Source of the DNA: Methylococcales bacterium
GTDB lineage: Bacteria; Pseudomonadota; Gammaproteobacteria; Methylococcales; Methylomonadaceae
Direction of reading: 5' to 3'
DNA length: 51,064 nt
Assembly: GCA_028712795.1 (NCBI GenBank)
Contig: JAQTPT010000025.1
Coordinates: forward strand, 1 to 51,064
In this document: positions 26,228-33,543 of the stretch, piece after piece
Position numbering within the stretch: position 1 is the first letter of the stretch
Layout: the number at the start of each line of letters is the position of its first letter
Position numbers and translations under genes: made by a program
The notes under the pieces: model-generated
Told to the model about the DNA's origin: nothing
Seen by the model: the letters and a program-made list of their open reading frames with translations, nothing else
The model's database searches: none

Positions 26228-26971
26228 GTGATGATAAGGAAAAAAATAAAGATGGCGGGAATGACGGCAGCGCTTTTGAGCTCTGCCGGCATGGCAGCAA
26301 CCGCTGTAGCAGCCACTGCCGCGGCACAAGACGACCTGCTTCAGGATGCCGGTAGCTGGGCGCAAATCGTTGCAGAGGGAAGCCTGAAGGTCGTGGATCC
26401 GAGTTTGGAAAAGACGCGTGTTTGGGTAGAAGGACAATCCCGTTGGGACGATAACTGGAATCATTGGTATCAAGGTTTGGCGCGGGCTGCGGTGGGTTAT
26501 TCACTGAGTGACCGCGCCACGGTTTGGGCGGGCTACACCTGGCTGCCTACCGACAACGTCGGCAAGCACTCTGTATCTCAGCAAGATGTATGGCCGGGAT
26601 TCCGCTATGTGTTGCCGACCAGTATCGGAACTCTTACACTCAGAACCATGATCGAAACCAATTTCATACAGGGCAATGGCGACCAGGTCCGGGTGCGTCC
26701 ACGGCAGATGATTCGATTCTTGCATCCACTGGAATTTGAACCACGTTTAAGCCTGATCGCATGGGACGAGTTCTTCATACGAGTCAACTCGACACCCGCA
26801 GGCGGCCAGTCAGGCTTCGATCAAAACCGCGCGTTTGCAGGCCTCGGCTGGACCTTCAATAAAAGCTTCCGGGCCGAAGGGGGGTATCTCAATCAGTATC
26901 TGGACGATGCCACGCATACCAATAACACCATGCACCACCTGATTATGGGGTCTTTGTTTATCAACTTTTAA
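26228..26971 (+). CDS. DUF2490 family outer-membrane-type protein
   Basis: 247 residues: a signal peptide (KIKMAGMTAALLSSAGMAATAVAATAAA) and then strands typical of DUF2490, e.g. RVWVEGQSRWDDNWNHWYQGLARAAVGYSLSDRATVWAGYTWLP and a C-terminal HHLIMGSLFINF ending in F, as in outer membrane barrels. It begins 28 bases after the HyfI-like gene in the same direction, so it may be co-transcribed with the complex, but a functional link is not shown. The two ATGs at the start are adjacent in frame and cannot be told apart. Confidence 0.75.
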   Translation: MMIRKKIKMAGMTAALLSSAGMAATAVAATAAAQDDLLQDAGSWAQIVAEGSLKVVDPSLEKTRVWVEGQSRWDDNWNHWYQGLARAAVGYSLSDRATVWAGYTWLPTDNVGKHSVSQQDVWPGFRYVLPTSIGTLTLRTMIETNFIQGNGDQVRVRPRQMIRFLHPLEFEPRLSLIAWDEFFIRVNSTPAGGQSGFDQNRAFAGLGWTFNKSFRAEGGYLNQYLDDATHTNNTMHHLIMGSLFINF

Positions 26972-27069
26972 CGCCATTGCATAACACGAAAACAGGCACT
27001 CCATTGTTTTCCTAATGCCGCGCATCAATAGTGAAAATCCTCAAACAAATGCCAGCCTCCTGATTTGTT

Positions 27070-27086
27070 AAATGATAATATGATTT
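27070..27086. promoter_or_regulatory. Possible metalloregulator palindrome upstream of the CDF gene
   Basis: AAATGATAATATGATTT is a 17-base palindrome with one mismatched pair, 75 bases before the CDF gene. It resembles AT-rich Fur/Zur-type sites only loosely. Offered as a candidate because the gene behind it is a metal exporter. Confidence 0.25.
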
Positions 27087-27160
27087 ATGGAACTTAAATC
27101 CCATAAGGTGGTTAACTACAATCACCCCACTTATTTTTTGTCAGGCACGTAAATAAAGTA

Positions 27161-28102
27161 ATGGCACATCATCATAATCATTCTGACGGGCATCACCATC
27201 ACCCTGCCCCCAAAAATCAGGGACTCACCTTTGCAATCACCATTTTTCTTAATTTGGCGTTTGTGGGCGTGGAGTTTGTATACGGATTCATTGTAAATTC
27301 AACCGCTCTCATAGCTGATGCCGGACATAATGTCTCCGATGTCCTGGGACTTTTGTTGTCCTGGGGCGCAATCATTTTGGCACGCAGGCAGCCAAGCAAA
27401 CGTTACACTTATGGACTGCGCAGCACCTCCATTTTGGCCGCGCTCGCCAACGCCATGTTGCTGCTGGTGGCCTGCGGGGCGATTGCCTGGGAAGCCGTGC
27501 ATCGCTTTTCACAGCCACCCGCCATTGCCGGCCTGACAATATCTTTGGTGGCCGGCGTCGGCATCGCCATCAACGGCCTGTCGGCAGTGCTCTTGATGAA
27601 AGGCAGCAAAGGGGATTTAAACATCCGTAGCGCTTACCTCCACATGGCAGCAGACACCGCCGTATCACTTGCCGTGGTGATTGCCGGAATCGCTATGCTT
27701 TACACCGGCTGGTACTGGCTCGACCCGGCCATTAGCCTTGTTATTGTGGTCGTGATCGTAATCGGCACCTGGGGCTTGCTCCGTGAATCCTTGCAACTGG
27801 CCTTAAGCGCTGTGCCTGCACAAATTAATGCTCCGGCAATTGACGCTTATCTGAACCAACTTGAGGGTGTGACAGACATTCATGATCTGCATATCTGGGG
27901 CCTGAGCACCACCGAAAATGCCCTGACAGTCCATCTGGTCATGCCCAGCGGGCACCCTGGCGATGCCTTTATGGATGATTGTGTACTCACGCTAAAAGAA
28001 CGCTTTTCCGTTCATCACAGCACCCTGCAAATTGAACTGGGCACCACTGACCACGCATGCTCGCTGACCGTAACGAAGCCGACCCAACACCATCATCATT
28101 AG
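27161..28102 (+). CDS. Cation diffusion facilitator (CzcD/ZitB type) with His-rich ends
   Basis: 313 residues, six spans. The intramembrane metal site is visible as the H-x-x-x-D type pair in ALIADAGHNVSDVLGLLLSW (span 2) and HMAADTAVSLAVV (span 5). Both ends carry histidine clusters (MAHHHNHSDGHHHH and QHHHH), as in zinc exporters. A C-terminal ferredoxin-like domain (DIHDLHIWGLS) follows. It exports zinc, cobalt or cadmium by proton antiport in the inner membrane. An MFS gene follows after 11 bases. Confidence 0.93.
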   Translation: MAHHHNHSDGHHHHPAPKNQGLTFAITIFLNLAFVGVEFVYGFIVNSTALIADAGHNVSDVLGLLLSWGAIILARRQPSKRYTYGLRSTSILAALANAMLLLVACGAIAWEAVHRFSQPPAIAGLTISLVAGVGIAINGLSAVLLMKGSKGDLNIRSAYLHMAADTAVSLAVVIAGIAMLYTGWYWLDPAISLVIVVVIVIGTWGLLRESLQLALSAVPAQINAPAIDAYLNQLEGVTDIHDLHIWGLSTTENALTVHLVMPSGHPGDAFMDDCVLTLKERFSVHHSTLQIELGTTDHACSLTVTKPTQHHHH

Positions 28103-28113
28103 GGTTAAACACA

Positions 28114-29328
28114 ATGACACTCGACAGCAATACACTGCGTCAGATTCCAAAAGGCATTTGGGTGCTGGGTTTCGTCAGCATGTTGATGGATATCTCGTCG
28201 GAGATGATCCACAGCCTGCTCCCTTTGTTCATGGTGACAACACTCGGCACAAGTGTCTTTGCCGTTGGCATTATTGAAGGGTTAGCCGAATCCACCGCAT
28301 TGATCGTGAAGGTGTTTTCAGGGATATTGAGCGACTATATCGGCAGACGCAAAGGGTTGGCTTTATTTGGCTATGCTTTGGGGGCATTGACCAAACCTCT
28401 GTTTGCGCTGGCCTCCAGCACCGGCATCGTGCTGACCGCACGCGTGCTCGACAGAATCGGAAAAGGTGTGCGCGGCGCGCCGCGCGATGCACTGGTCGCG
28501 GATATTACGCCGCCGCATTTACGGGGCGCGGCTTTTGGCCTGCGTCAGGCATTGGATACCGTGGGCGCTTTTCTGGGCCCGTTATTAGGGGTCGGTTTAA
28601 TGCTGCTTTGGGCTAACGATTTTAGAGCGGTCTTTTGGGTGGCTGTCATCCCGGGAATGCTCGCCGTTACGCTTCTATTTTTCGGGATTCAGGAACCGGA
28701 ACGCTCTCATTCCGAAGAAAGAATAAATCCCATCCGGCGCAAAAACCTGCAACGCCTTAGTGCTTCTTATTGGTGGGTCGTAGCCATTGGCGCCATTTTT
28801 ATGCTCGCGCGTTTTAGCGAAGCTTTTCTGGTTTTACGCGGGCTGCAAGCTGGCATCCCCATCGCACTGACGCCATTGATAATGGTGGCGATGAATGTGA
28901 TCTATGCCGCTTCGGCTTATCCCTTCGGCAAGCTTTCCGACCGGGTATCGCATAAGGGCTTACTCAGCCTTGGACTGATCGTGTTGATTGCCGCCGACGT
29001 GAGCTTGGCGCAAAGTAACCACTGGAGCACTCTATTGGCAGGCGTTGCCTTATGGGGCATCCACATGGGCATGACGCAAGGCTTGCTGGCCGCCATGGTG
29101 GCCGATACCGCGCCAGCCGGCTTGCGCGGAACGGCTTATGGGTTTTTCAACCTCATGAGCGGGTTAGCCATGTTAGTTGCCAGCGGGCTGGCCGGTTTCG
29201 TCTGGGACCGGTTTGGCGCTGCCACTACCTTTTACACAGGCGCTGCGTTTTGTCTGCTGGCTCTAGCGGGTTTGGTTTGTCAACCGGAGATCGCCCAACC
29301 AGGCTCAAGAATAAATAAAATTTCGTAG
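28114..29328 (+). CDS. Major facilitator superfamily transporter, substrate unknown
   Basis: 404 residues from the ATG at 28114 (the longer frame only shadows the end of the CDF gene). Twelve spans with the MFS motif A variant SGILSDYIGRRKGLALFG in loop 2-3 and RIGKGVRGAPRDALVADITPPHLRGAAFGLRQALDTVGAFLGP in spans 4-5. MFS proteins with this segment are often found next to metal exporters. Co-transcribed with the CDF gene, so a metal or metal-chelate efflux role is possible but unproven. Confidence 0.85.
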   Translation: MTLDSNTLRQIPKGIWVLGFVSMLMDISSEMIHSLLPLFMVTTLGTSVFAVGIIEGLAESTALIVKVFSGILSDYIGRRKGLALFGYALGALTKPLFALASSTGIVLTARVLDRIGKGVRGAPRDALVADITPPHLRGAAFGLRQALDTVGAFLGPLLGVGLMLLWANDFRAVFWVAVIPGMLAVTLLFFGIQEPERSHSEERINPIRRKNLQRLSASYWWVVAIGAIFMLARFSEAFLVLRGLQAGIPIALTPLIMVAMNVIYAASAYPFGKLSDRVSHKGLLSLGLIVLIAADVSLAQSNHWSTLLAGVALWGIHMGMTQGLLAAMVADTAPAGLRGTAYGFFNLMSGLAMLVASGLAGFVWDRFGAATTFYTGAAFCLLALAGLVCQPEIAQPGSRINKIS

Positions 29329-29432
29329 TATAAAAAACAGTGCATACAGTTGATTACGGCGCACCCATGGACCACCAACGCAGGAAAGCCTCTCTGGCTG
29401 CGCCTCAAACTTATCTTGTATAATTGCGGCTC

Positions 29433-29665
29433 ATGGAAAACGTGGACGCTTCTCAAAACAATTTAATAGATCAGCCTGAATCCGGAAAAAATGGGACTCC
29501 CTTTTCCCAAACAATGGTTCAACTGACCAAACAAGCCTATTTTCAACTAAAAGGGATAGCCGCTTTGGCGCCTCGGCGCAACAGAGCAATTGCCCGGGAG
29601 GCGGGGCTTAAACAAGAAATGAGCGTTTGCAGGCCGTCATTCGTGATTTAAAGCAACGTCTCTAG
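29433..29665 (+). pseudogene. N-terminal remnant of an IS66-like transposase
   Basis: The frame from the ATG at 29433 reads MENVDASQNNLIDQ...LTKQAYFQLKGIAALA and REAGLKQE, then a frameshift; the continuation ERLQAVIRDLKQRL followed by a stop lies in another frame. This coiled start resembles the N-terminal leader of IS66-type transposases. The rest of the gene is absent. Confidence 0.5.
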
Positions 29666-29694
29666 GGGTAACGTTACATTACGAGGAGAATATT

Positions 29695-30063
29695 ATGAAA
29701 AAAAAGACTTTCCTATGCGCAGGTTTATTGTTTCTTTTAAGTTTTTCTGTTTTTGCTGAAGAACATCTTAAAGAGGCGATGGCCCATGCAAATGCTGCAG
29801 CAGTTCATGGTGAAGCCGGTGAAACTGCGATTTTGATTGAACACGCAAAGGCGGCGTTGGAGCAGGTGCTGGAAGCCTCTATTGTAGCGAAGGGCGTGGC
29901 AAAAAACCATTTGGATGAGGCTGCCAAGGAACTGCAAGAATCAATCGAACTCGCCAATTTGGGTCATATAGGCTCGGCTACCCTGCATGCTGAAGCAGCG
30001 GTTAAGCACATTAATATCAGCAACAAATATATACATCCTTCCGTGATAATAATAAAGCCTTAA
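29695..30063 (+). CDS. SmbP-like small periplasmic metal-binding protein
   Basis: 122 residues. Signal peptide (KKTFLCAGLLFLLSFSVFA) followed by a helical, His- and Glu-rich body: HLKEAMAHANAAAVHGEAGE, LIEHAKAALEQVLEAS, HIGSATLHAEAAVKHI. The heptad-like AxxHAxxA repeats match SmbP, the copper-binding small metal-binding protein first described in Nitrosomonas europaea. GAGGAG lies seven bases before the ATG. Probably a periplasmic copper or nickel buffer; the proximity of a CDF exporter 1.6 kb upstream fits a metal theme. Confidence 0.8.
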   Translation: MKKKTFLCAGLLFLLSFSVFAEEHLKEAMAHANAAAVHGEAGETAILIEHAKAALEQVLEASIVAKGVAKNHLDEAAKELQESIELANLGHIGSATLHAEAAVKHINISNKYIHPSVIIIKP

Positions 30064-30085
30064 TCTGCATCGGTTTGCGGACAAA

Positions 30086-30112
30086 AATCAATCGAGCCTG
30101 GCTCCATTGATT
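30086..30112 (-). repeat. Inverted copy of the array repeat
   Basis: The complement reads AATCAATGGAGCCAGGCTCG followed by ATTGATT, the same unit that recurs in direct orientation between 30.4 and 33.5 kb. AATCAAT and ATTGATT at its ends form an inverted repeat. It marks the left edge of the array. Confidence 0.75.
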
Positions 30113-30212
30113 ACCATTGATTATTCCTTCAAACCCCGTCCTGTTTCGTGACCGGGACTTGGCAGTATGCTATTATCCGGTAATCCATAAATCTAATAAA
30201 AGGAGCAAGAAG

Positions 30213-30454
30213 ATGGCCGATAATATAGAGAACCTTGTGCTAGAGCAGCTACGAGCTATCAGAGCTGACATAGCCTCCGTAAAAGAGGATACACGGGAGA
30301 TTAAATCACGTTTAATAATCGTCGAAAGTGGTATCGCCAGTTTGCGAAGGGATAGCGGTGATTTTCGGCCCGTATTGCAGACCAATATATAAGGCTTGAC
30401 CGGTTGAATGATCGCATAGACCGTATTGAAAAGCGTCTGGAACTATCGATATAA
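30213..30454 (+). pseudogene. Frameshifted small coiled-coil protein gene
   Basis: AAAGGAGCAAGAAG precedes the ATG at 30213. The frame gives MADNIENLVLEQLRAIRADI...VKEDTREIKSRL, a coiled coil, then breaks near 30360; a -1 shift restores RLDRLNDRIDRIEKRLELSI and a stop at 30452-30454. Intact relatives of about 85-95 residues of this coil type occur as multicopy genes of unknown function. It is directly followed by a partial array repeat (AACCAATGGGGTTAGACT). Confidence 0.6.
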
Positions 30455-30471
30455 CCAATGGGGTTAGACTT

Positions 30472-30708
30472 TCAGCCGGCGCGCGTCAGGGTAACCACCT
30501 GGTTTAGAGTCGTGAGATAACTGATCGGGTAATAACCGGTAATTTGTTGCTGTTCTGCCGGCACATATACGCGTGCCAACCCGCGTTTCTGATCTTGATT
30601 GGCAAATTGTTGTAAATAGCCATTGAGCGCTATCACTCCACCATCAAAGACTTTCCGATGATAGCCCGCGCGGGGTTCCTTGCAAATCAGGGTGTTTTTT
30701 TGCAGCAT
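30472..30708 (-). pseudogene. N-terminal fragment of a GNAT acetyltransferase (TacT-like)
   Basis: RKVFDGGVIALNGYLQQFANQDQKRGLARVYV...QQITGYYPIS matches the first third of GNAT proteins of the TacT toxin group (F-D-x-G...LN-x-Y-L...A...G-Y-Y-x-L-S). Homology then stops; the acetyl-CoA binding motif is missing, and no partner DUF1778 antitoxin gene is present. A dead toxin fragment. Confidence 0.55.
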
Positions 30709-30972
30709 TGCGCGGTCCTTGGGTAATTTAGGTTGTGTCCCACCCAGCAAGGGCATAACGGTTTTACACCCCCCCTTAAGAAAAGGGCGGCTTAAGATAG
30801 ACTCCATTATAGCGATTGTGGTATAAATCGACCTTTATTTTTACTTAAGAAGCTTGACAGGGCTTAAGGGGTCTGTTCGCTTTAATGGCTTTGTTTTTTG
30901 AAGCGCCAAAATTATCGCGCAAACATTCCTAAGTCGAACTAAAATAACGGATAACGATTTGCCAGAAGACGA

Positions 30973-30986
30973 GGCAAAACTTCTGC
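30973..30986 (+). promoter_or_regulatory. Sigma54-type promoter candidate of pilA
   Basis: AGGCAAAACTTCTGCTT carries GG (30973-30974) and GC (30985-30986) exactly ten bases apart, the invariant -24/-12 dinucleotides of RpoN promoters. It lies 43 bases before the pilA ATG. Known pilA genes of pseudomonads use RpoN with PilS-PilR. Confidence 0.5.
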
Positions 30987-31028
30987 TTATATCGTGATGT
31001 GATTTTTTATCTTAAAGAGGATTTACTC

Positions 31029-31472
31029 ATGAACACAATATCTATAAATAAAGTACAACAAGGTTTTACCTTGATCGAGCTGATGATCGTGGTCGCGATC
31101 ATTGGTATTTTGGCGGCAGTGGCAATTCCGGCGTATCAGGATTACACCGCAAAAGCACAAGCTTCAGAAGCTTTTATAATGATGGATGGTATTAAAACAA
31201 CTATTGCAGATAGTATGTCGCAAGACGCAGCTGCACCCACCTGCGGCGTTTTAGCGGCAGTTGCTGGTAAATTTTCAAGTCTTGCTTTACCTGTTAACGC
31301 GGCTGGTGTATGCACTGCCACTGTTACAATGAACGCTGCCGGTGTTAACGGGGCCATTGCTGGTACAACAGTTAAAATGACATACGATTCGGCAACTGGT
31401 TTATTCAATACTAGTCAAGCTGTAACAGGGGGAACTATGGCAGCTAAATTTTTACCTCCTGCATGGAAATAG
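31029..31472 (+). CDS. pilA: Type IV major pilin PilA
   Basis: 147 residues from the ATG at 31029, with GAGGAT before it. A short leader ending in QQG is followed by [20 protein letters not shown], the classic type IVa pilin N-terminus cut by PilD between G and F. Two cysteines (near residues 66 and 94) could form the disulfide of a globular domain. No other pilus genes are nearby, so it is a solitary pilin or a second copy. Its stop is followed at once by a partial array repeat. Confidence 0.92.
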   Translation: MNTISINKVQQGFTLIELMIVVAIIGILAAVAIPAYQDYTAKAQASEAFIMMDGIKTTIADSMSQDAAAPTCGVLAAVAGKFSSLALPVNAAGVCTATVTMNAAGVNGAIAGTTVKMTYDSATGLFNTSQAVTGGTMAAKFLPPAWK

Positions 31473-31508
31473 ACACAATGGGGTCAGACTCAATTCATTT
31501 AATCCCAC

Positions 31509-31679
31509 GCGGGACGGGGTTTGCAACCCCGTCCCAAACGTTTGATGTTACCGTTATTCAAAAAGTTTTGCGCTGGGTATGTATTGCCGTTTAGTTCAAG
31601 CATCGTAAAAACGTGAGTAACTGGGTTACAAACCCCGTCACGCTCAAGGAATCAATAATGAATCAATGGGTCAGACTCG
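31509..31679. repeat. 171-bp direct repeat, copy 1, with two internal hairpins
   Basis: Begins GCGGGACGGGGTTTGCAACC, ends CAATGGGTCAGACTCG. Two stems: GGGACGGGG/CCCCGTCCC at the left end and GGGTTACAAACCCC near the right end. Almost identical to 32242-32414; the second half overlaps the short array repeat. Non-coding as far as can be seen. Confidence 0.85.
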
Positions 31680-31705
31680 ATTCATTTAACCTGATTCAAC
31701 AAACC
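31661..31705 (+). repeat. Array repeat, copy A
   Basis: AATCAATGGGTCAGACTCGA, TTCATTTAACCTGATTCAAC, then AAACCC. The unit shared with 32583-32629, 33061-33115 and 33489-33543 has the core TGGGGTCAGACTCGATT plus GACCTGATTCAACAA, and is always followed by an intrinsic terminator. Confidence 0.85.
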
Positions 31706-31731
31706 CACCCGCACCACCGTAACACATGAAC

Positions 31732-31770
31732 AAAAACCATCCAATCCTGCACGGGGTTGGATGGTTTTTT
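31732..31770 (+). terminator. Intrinsic terminator 1 of the small-gene array
   Basis: AAAAACCATCCAA and TTGGATGGTTTTTT pair across a 12-base loop and end in six Ts. It closes the transcript of pilA or of the repeat region. Confidence 0.85.
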
Positions 31771-31856
31771 GGTGGGCAAAACTGAGGCCCACGAATCTCA
31801 GCCATGTGGATAACTACCATTTTGATTTTGTATCATCTTTGGTGTATTCTGGCTTC

Positions 31857-32066
31857 ATGAGATGTCCAGTATTCAACAAGGATCAGCGGGAAGGTTTGGC
31901 TAAAGTGGCGGATAACGTGGCCACGGCATCTGTTGTTGCTGCCTTATTGGGTGGTTTTGTCGATAAAAAAGTGACTATCGTTGGTGTATTGGTGTTGATA
32001 TTTTTGGCAATCATTTTTTTGATTGTTTCCTATATTTTGCGTAAAGGAGAAAACGATGGCGATTGA
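31857..32066 (+). CDS. Small membrane protein, first gene of a tiny-gene pair
   Basis: 69 residues: MRCPVFNKDQREGLAKVADNVA... then one or two hydrophobic segments (VVAALLGGF and VGVLVLIFLAIIFLIVSYIL) and a tail RKGENDGD. A promoter-like TTGATT, 17 bases, TATTCT ends only seven bases before the ATG, so the mRNA may be leaderless. Its 3' end overlaps the next tiny gene by 11 bases. The same two-gene plan recurs at 33580-33910. No known family recognised. Confidence 0.6.
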   Translation: MRCPVFNKDQREGLAKVADNVATASVVAALLGGFVDKKVTIVGVLVLIFLAIIFLIVSYILRKGENDGD

Positions 32067-32148
32067 ATCTTTAATTGGGCTGGCAATTTTTGCGGCTATT
32101 ATGTTACTGGTCGCATGGTACGCTGATAAGCATCGCTCGCATTCTTGA
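32056..32148 (+). CDS. 30-residue single-span membrane peptide
   Basis: MAIESLIGLAIFAAIMLLVA then WYADKHRSHS: one transmembrane helix and a short basic, histidine-containing tail. AAGGAGAAAACG before the ATG is a strong ribosome binding site located inside the end of the previous gene. Counterparts of similar plan are at 32455 and 33809. Function unknown. Confidence 0.6.
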   Translation: MAIESLIGLAIFAAIMLLVAWYADKHRSHS

Positions 32149-32241
32149 AGGGTTAAACTGCGCAGATACTGTTACTCGATGTTCAAGTTTTTAATTCTTG
32201 ATTTTTAAAAATCCAGCTAAATCTAGTCTTACAGACACCAT

Positions 32242-32414
32242 GCGGGACGGGGTTTGCAACCCCGTCCCAAACGTTTTATGTTACCGCTATTCAAAAAGTT
32301 TTGCGTTGGGTATGCATTGCCGTTTAGTTCAAGCATCGTAAAAAAGTGAGTAACGGGGTTGCAAACCCCGTCACGCTCAAGGAATCAATAATGAATCAAT
32401 GGGTCACAGACTCG
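32242..32414. repeat. 171-bp direct repeat, copy 2
   Basis: Second copy of the unit at 31509-31679, with about ten differences by eye and a two-base insertion near its end. Same two hairpins (GGGACGGGG/CCCCGTCCC and CGGGGTTGCAAACCCCG). Confidence 0.85.
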
Positions 32415-32454
32415 CATCTGCTCATGGCTATTCAAGACGAAGAGGAGTAATAAA

Positions 32455-32607
32455 ATGACCATTGAAATCGCTGCCCTTTTAGGGATGGGATTGATTGCTT
32501 TATGGGGGGTTATTGCTTTGCTGTTTGCTATCAAAACAGCCAAGATTAGCCATCATATTGATACTGGCGCGATACATTCTGAAATCAATGGGGTCAGGCT
32601 CGATTGA
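32455..32607 (+). CDS. 50-residue single-span membrane peptide reading into the array repeat
   Basis: MTIEIAALLGMGLIALWGVI, then ALLFAIKTAKISHHIDTG and a tail encoded by the array repeat (SEINGVRLD, stop TGA of ATTGATT). GAGGAG lies at a good distance before the ATG. In front of it, 32390-32449 encodes a 19-codon frame ending MAIQDEEE, which looks like the surviving end of a first-of-pair gene after the 171-bp repeat. Confidence 0.55.
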   Translation: MTIEIAALLGMGLIALWGVIALLFAIKTAKISHHIDTGAIHSEINGVRLD

Positions 32608-32629
32608 TTTGACCTGATTCAACAAACCC
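32583..32629 (+). repeat. Array repeat, copy B
   Basis: AATCAATGGGGTCAGGCTCG, ATTGATTTGACCTGATTCAA, CAAACCC. The best-preserved copy; its first 27 bases form an AATCAAT/ATTGATT stem. Confidence 0.85.
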
Positions 32630-32659
32630 ACTCCCACAACCGGAACAAATCCGAATATC

Positions 32660-32695
32660 AACCACCCAACCCTCCACAGTGTTGGGTGGTTTTTT
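32660..32695 (+). terminator. Intrinsic terminator 2 of the small-gene array
   Basis: AACCACCCAAC and GTTGGGTGGTT with a ten-base loop and a six-T tail. Stem sequence unrelated to terminators 1, 3 and 4 although the preceding repeat is shared. Confidence 0.88.
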
Positions 32696-32766
32696 GTATC
32701 TGTCATTGGGGTATTTTCAGTGACTCTGTTAAAATGGCTTAAATACTAAATCAGATGGAGCGTTTT

Positions 32767-33040
32767 ATGGCAACTATTACTTTTGATACCTTAAAATTTG
32801 TCCGTAAATTTGGAATCGGCAGGATTTTCTATGGATCAAGCTGAAGCGGTTGCGGATGCTTTTCGTGACGCCTCGGGTGAAGCAGAGCTTGCCAGCAAGC
32901 GTGATATTCGCGAACTCGAGCTAAAAATAGAATCCCGGTTTGAGCAGGTTAAGGGCGAATTGACGCTAATAAAGTGGATGCTGGGAATTATGCTTGGCGG
33001 AGTCATGGCATTAGTTCTAAAGGCATTTTTTCCAGCTTAA
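32767..33040 (+). pseudogene. DUF1640-type coiled-coil gene with a one-base frameshift
   Basis: Begins MATITFDTLKFVRK from the ATG at 32767, as the intact paralogue at 33192 does, then a single extra T in AAATTTGG shifts the frame; the other frame continues LESAGFSMDQAEAVADAFRD...ASKRDIRELELKIESRFEQ and ends with a membrane span (MLGIMLGGVMALVLKAFF). DUF1640 proteins are coiled coils with a C-terminal span, related to mitochondrial CCDC90/MCUR1. Either a recent mutation, a sequencing error in a T run, or a +1 frameshift. Confidence 0.7.
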
Positions 33041-33060
33041 CCTATAAGATTGAGGAACCA

Positions 33061-33115
33061 AAAATCGATGGGGTCAGACGTCAGACTCGATTAATTTGAC
33101 CTGATTCAACAAGCC
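33061..33115 (+). repeat. Array repeat, copy C
   Basis: AAAATCGATGGGGTCAGACG, TCAGACTCGATTAATTTGAC, CTGATTCAAC, with an eight-base internal duplication (GTCAGAC) compared with copy B. Confidence 0.82.
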
Positions 33116-33144
33116 GCTACGGGGAAGCCCGTGGCGGTTTTTTT
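33111..33144 (+). terminator. Intrinsic terminator 3 of the small-gene array
   Basis: CCGCTACGGG and CCCGTGGCGG pair with one mismatch around GAAG, followed by seven Ts. Confidence 0.85.
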
Positions 33145-33191
33145 ATGTCTATGCTAAACTGCTCATAATTTTTAATAATTTGGGGCGTTTT

Positions 33192-33482
33192 ATGGCAACG
33201 ATTACCTTTGATACGTTGAAGTTTGCCAATAAGTTAAAATCCGCCGGCGTGGTTTCTGAGCATGCAGAAGCGGAGGCGGAAGCGCTAGCCGAACTATTTG
33301 AGATTAATCTTAAGGAAGTTGCGTCTAAAGAAGATATTAAACTTCTTAAAGATGACATTAAACATCTCGAAGAACGGATCGATGGTAAATTTATTCAACT
33401 TGAACAGCGTATGACCATTAAATTAGGCGCTTTGATGGTAATAGCCGTGAGCGCCGTTGCGACTTTGGTCAAATTATTGTAG
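33192..33482 (+). CDS. DUF1640 family coiled-coil membrane protein
   Basis: 96 residues: MATITFDTLKFANKLKSAGV, an Ala/Glu-rich helix (HAEAEAEALAELFE), a coiled coil (KEDIKLLKDDIKHLEERIDGKF) and one C-terminal span (LGALMVIAVSAVATLVKLL). DUF1640 proteins resemble the MCUR1/CCDC90 family; bacterial function unknown. The sequence before the ATG (TGGGGCGTTTT) is nearly identical to that of the frameshifted paralogue at 32767, so the two are tandem duplicates with their upstream regions. Confidence 0.8.
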   Translation: MATITFDTLKFANKLKSAGVVSEHAEAEAEALAELFEINLKEVASKEDIKLLKDDIKHLEERIDGKFIQLEQRMTIKLGALMVIAVSAVATLVKLL

Positions 33483-33488
33483 ATTAAA

Positions 33489-33543
33489 AAAATCCATGGG
33501 TCATGAGGGCAAACTCGACTGATTTAAGGTGATTCAGAAAACC
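33489..33543 (+). repeat. Array repeat, copy D (diverged)
   Basis: AATCCATGGGTCATGAGGGC, AAACTCGACTGATTTAAGGT, GATTCAGAAAACC. Same order of blocks as copies A-C with more substitutions. Confidence 0.7.

Noticed and set aside
32767..33040. Programmed -1 frameshift at AAATTTG
   Set aside because: The phase of the heptamer relative to the zero frame is wrong for a -1 slip; the needed change is +1, more like an inserted T.
30086..33543. CRISPR array
   Set aside because: The repeats are irregularly spaced by hundreds of bases with genes between them, and no cas genes are nearby.
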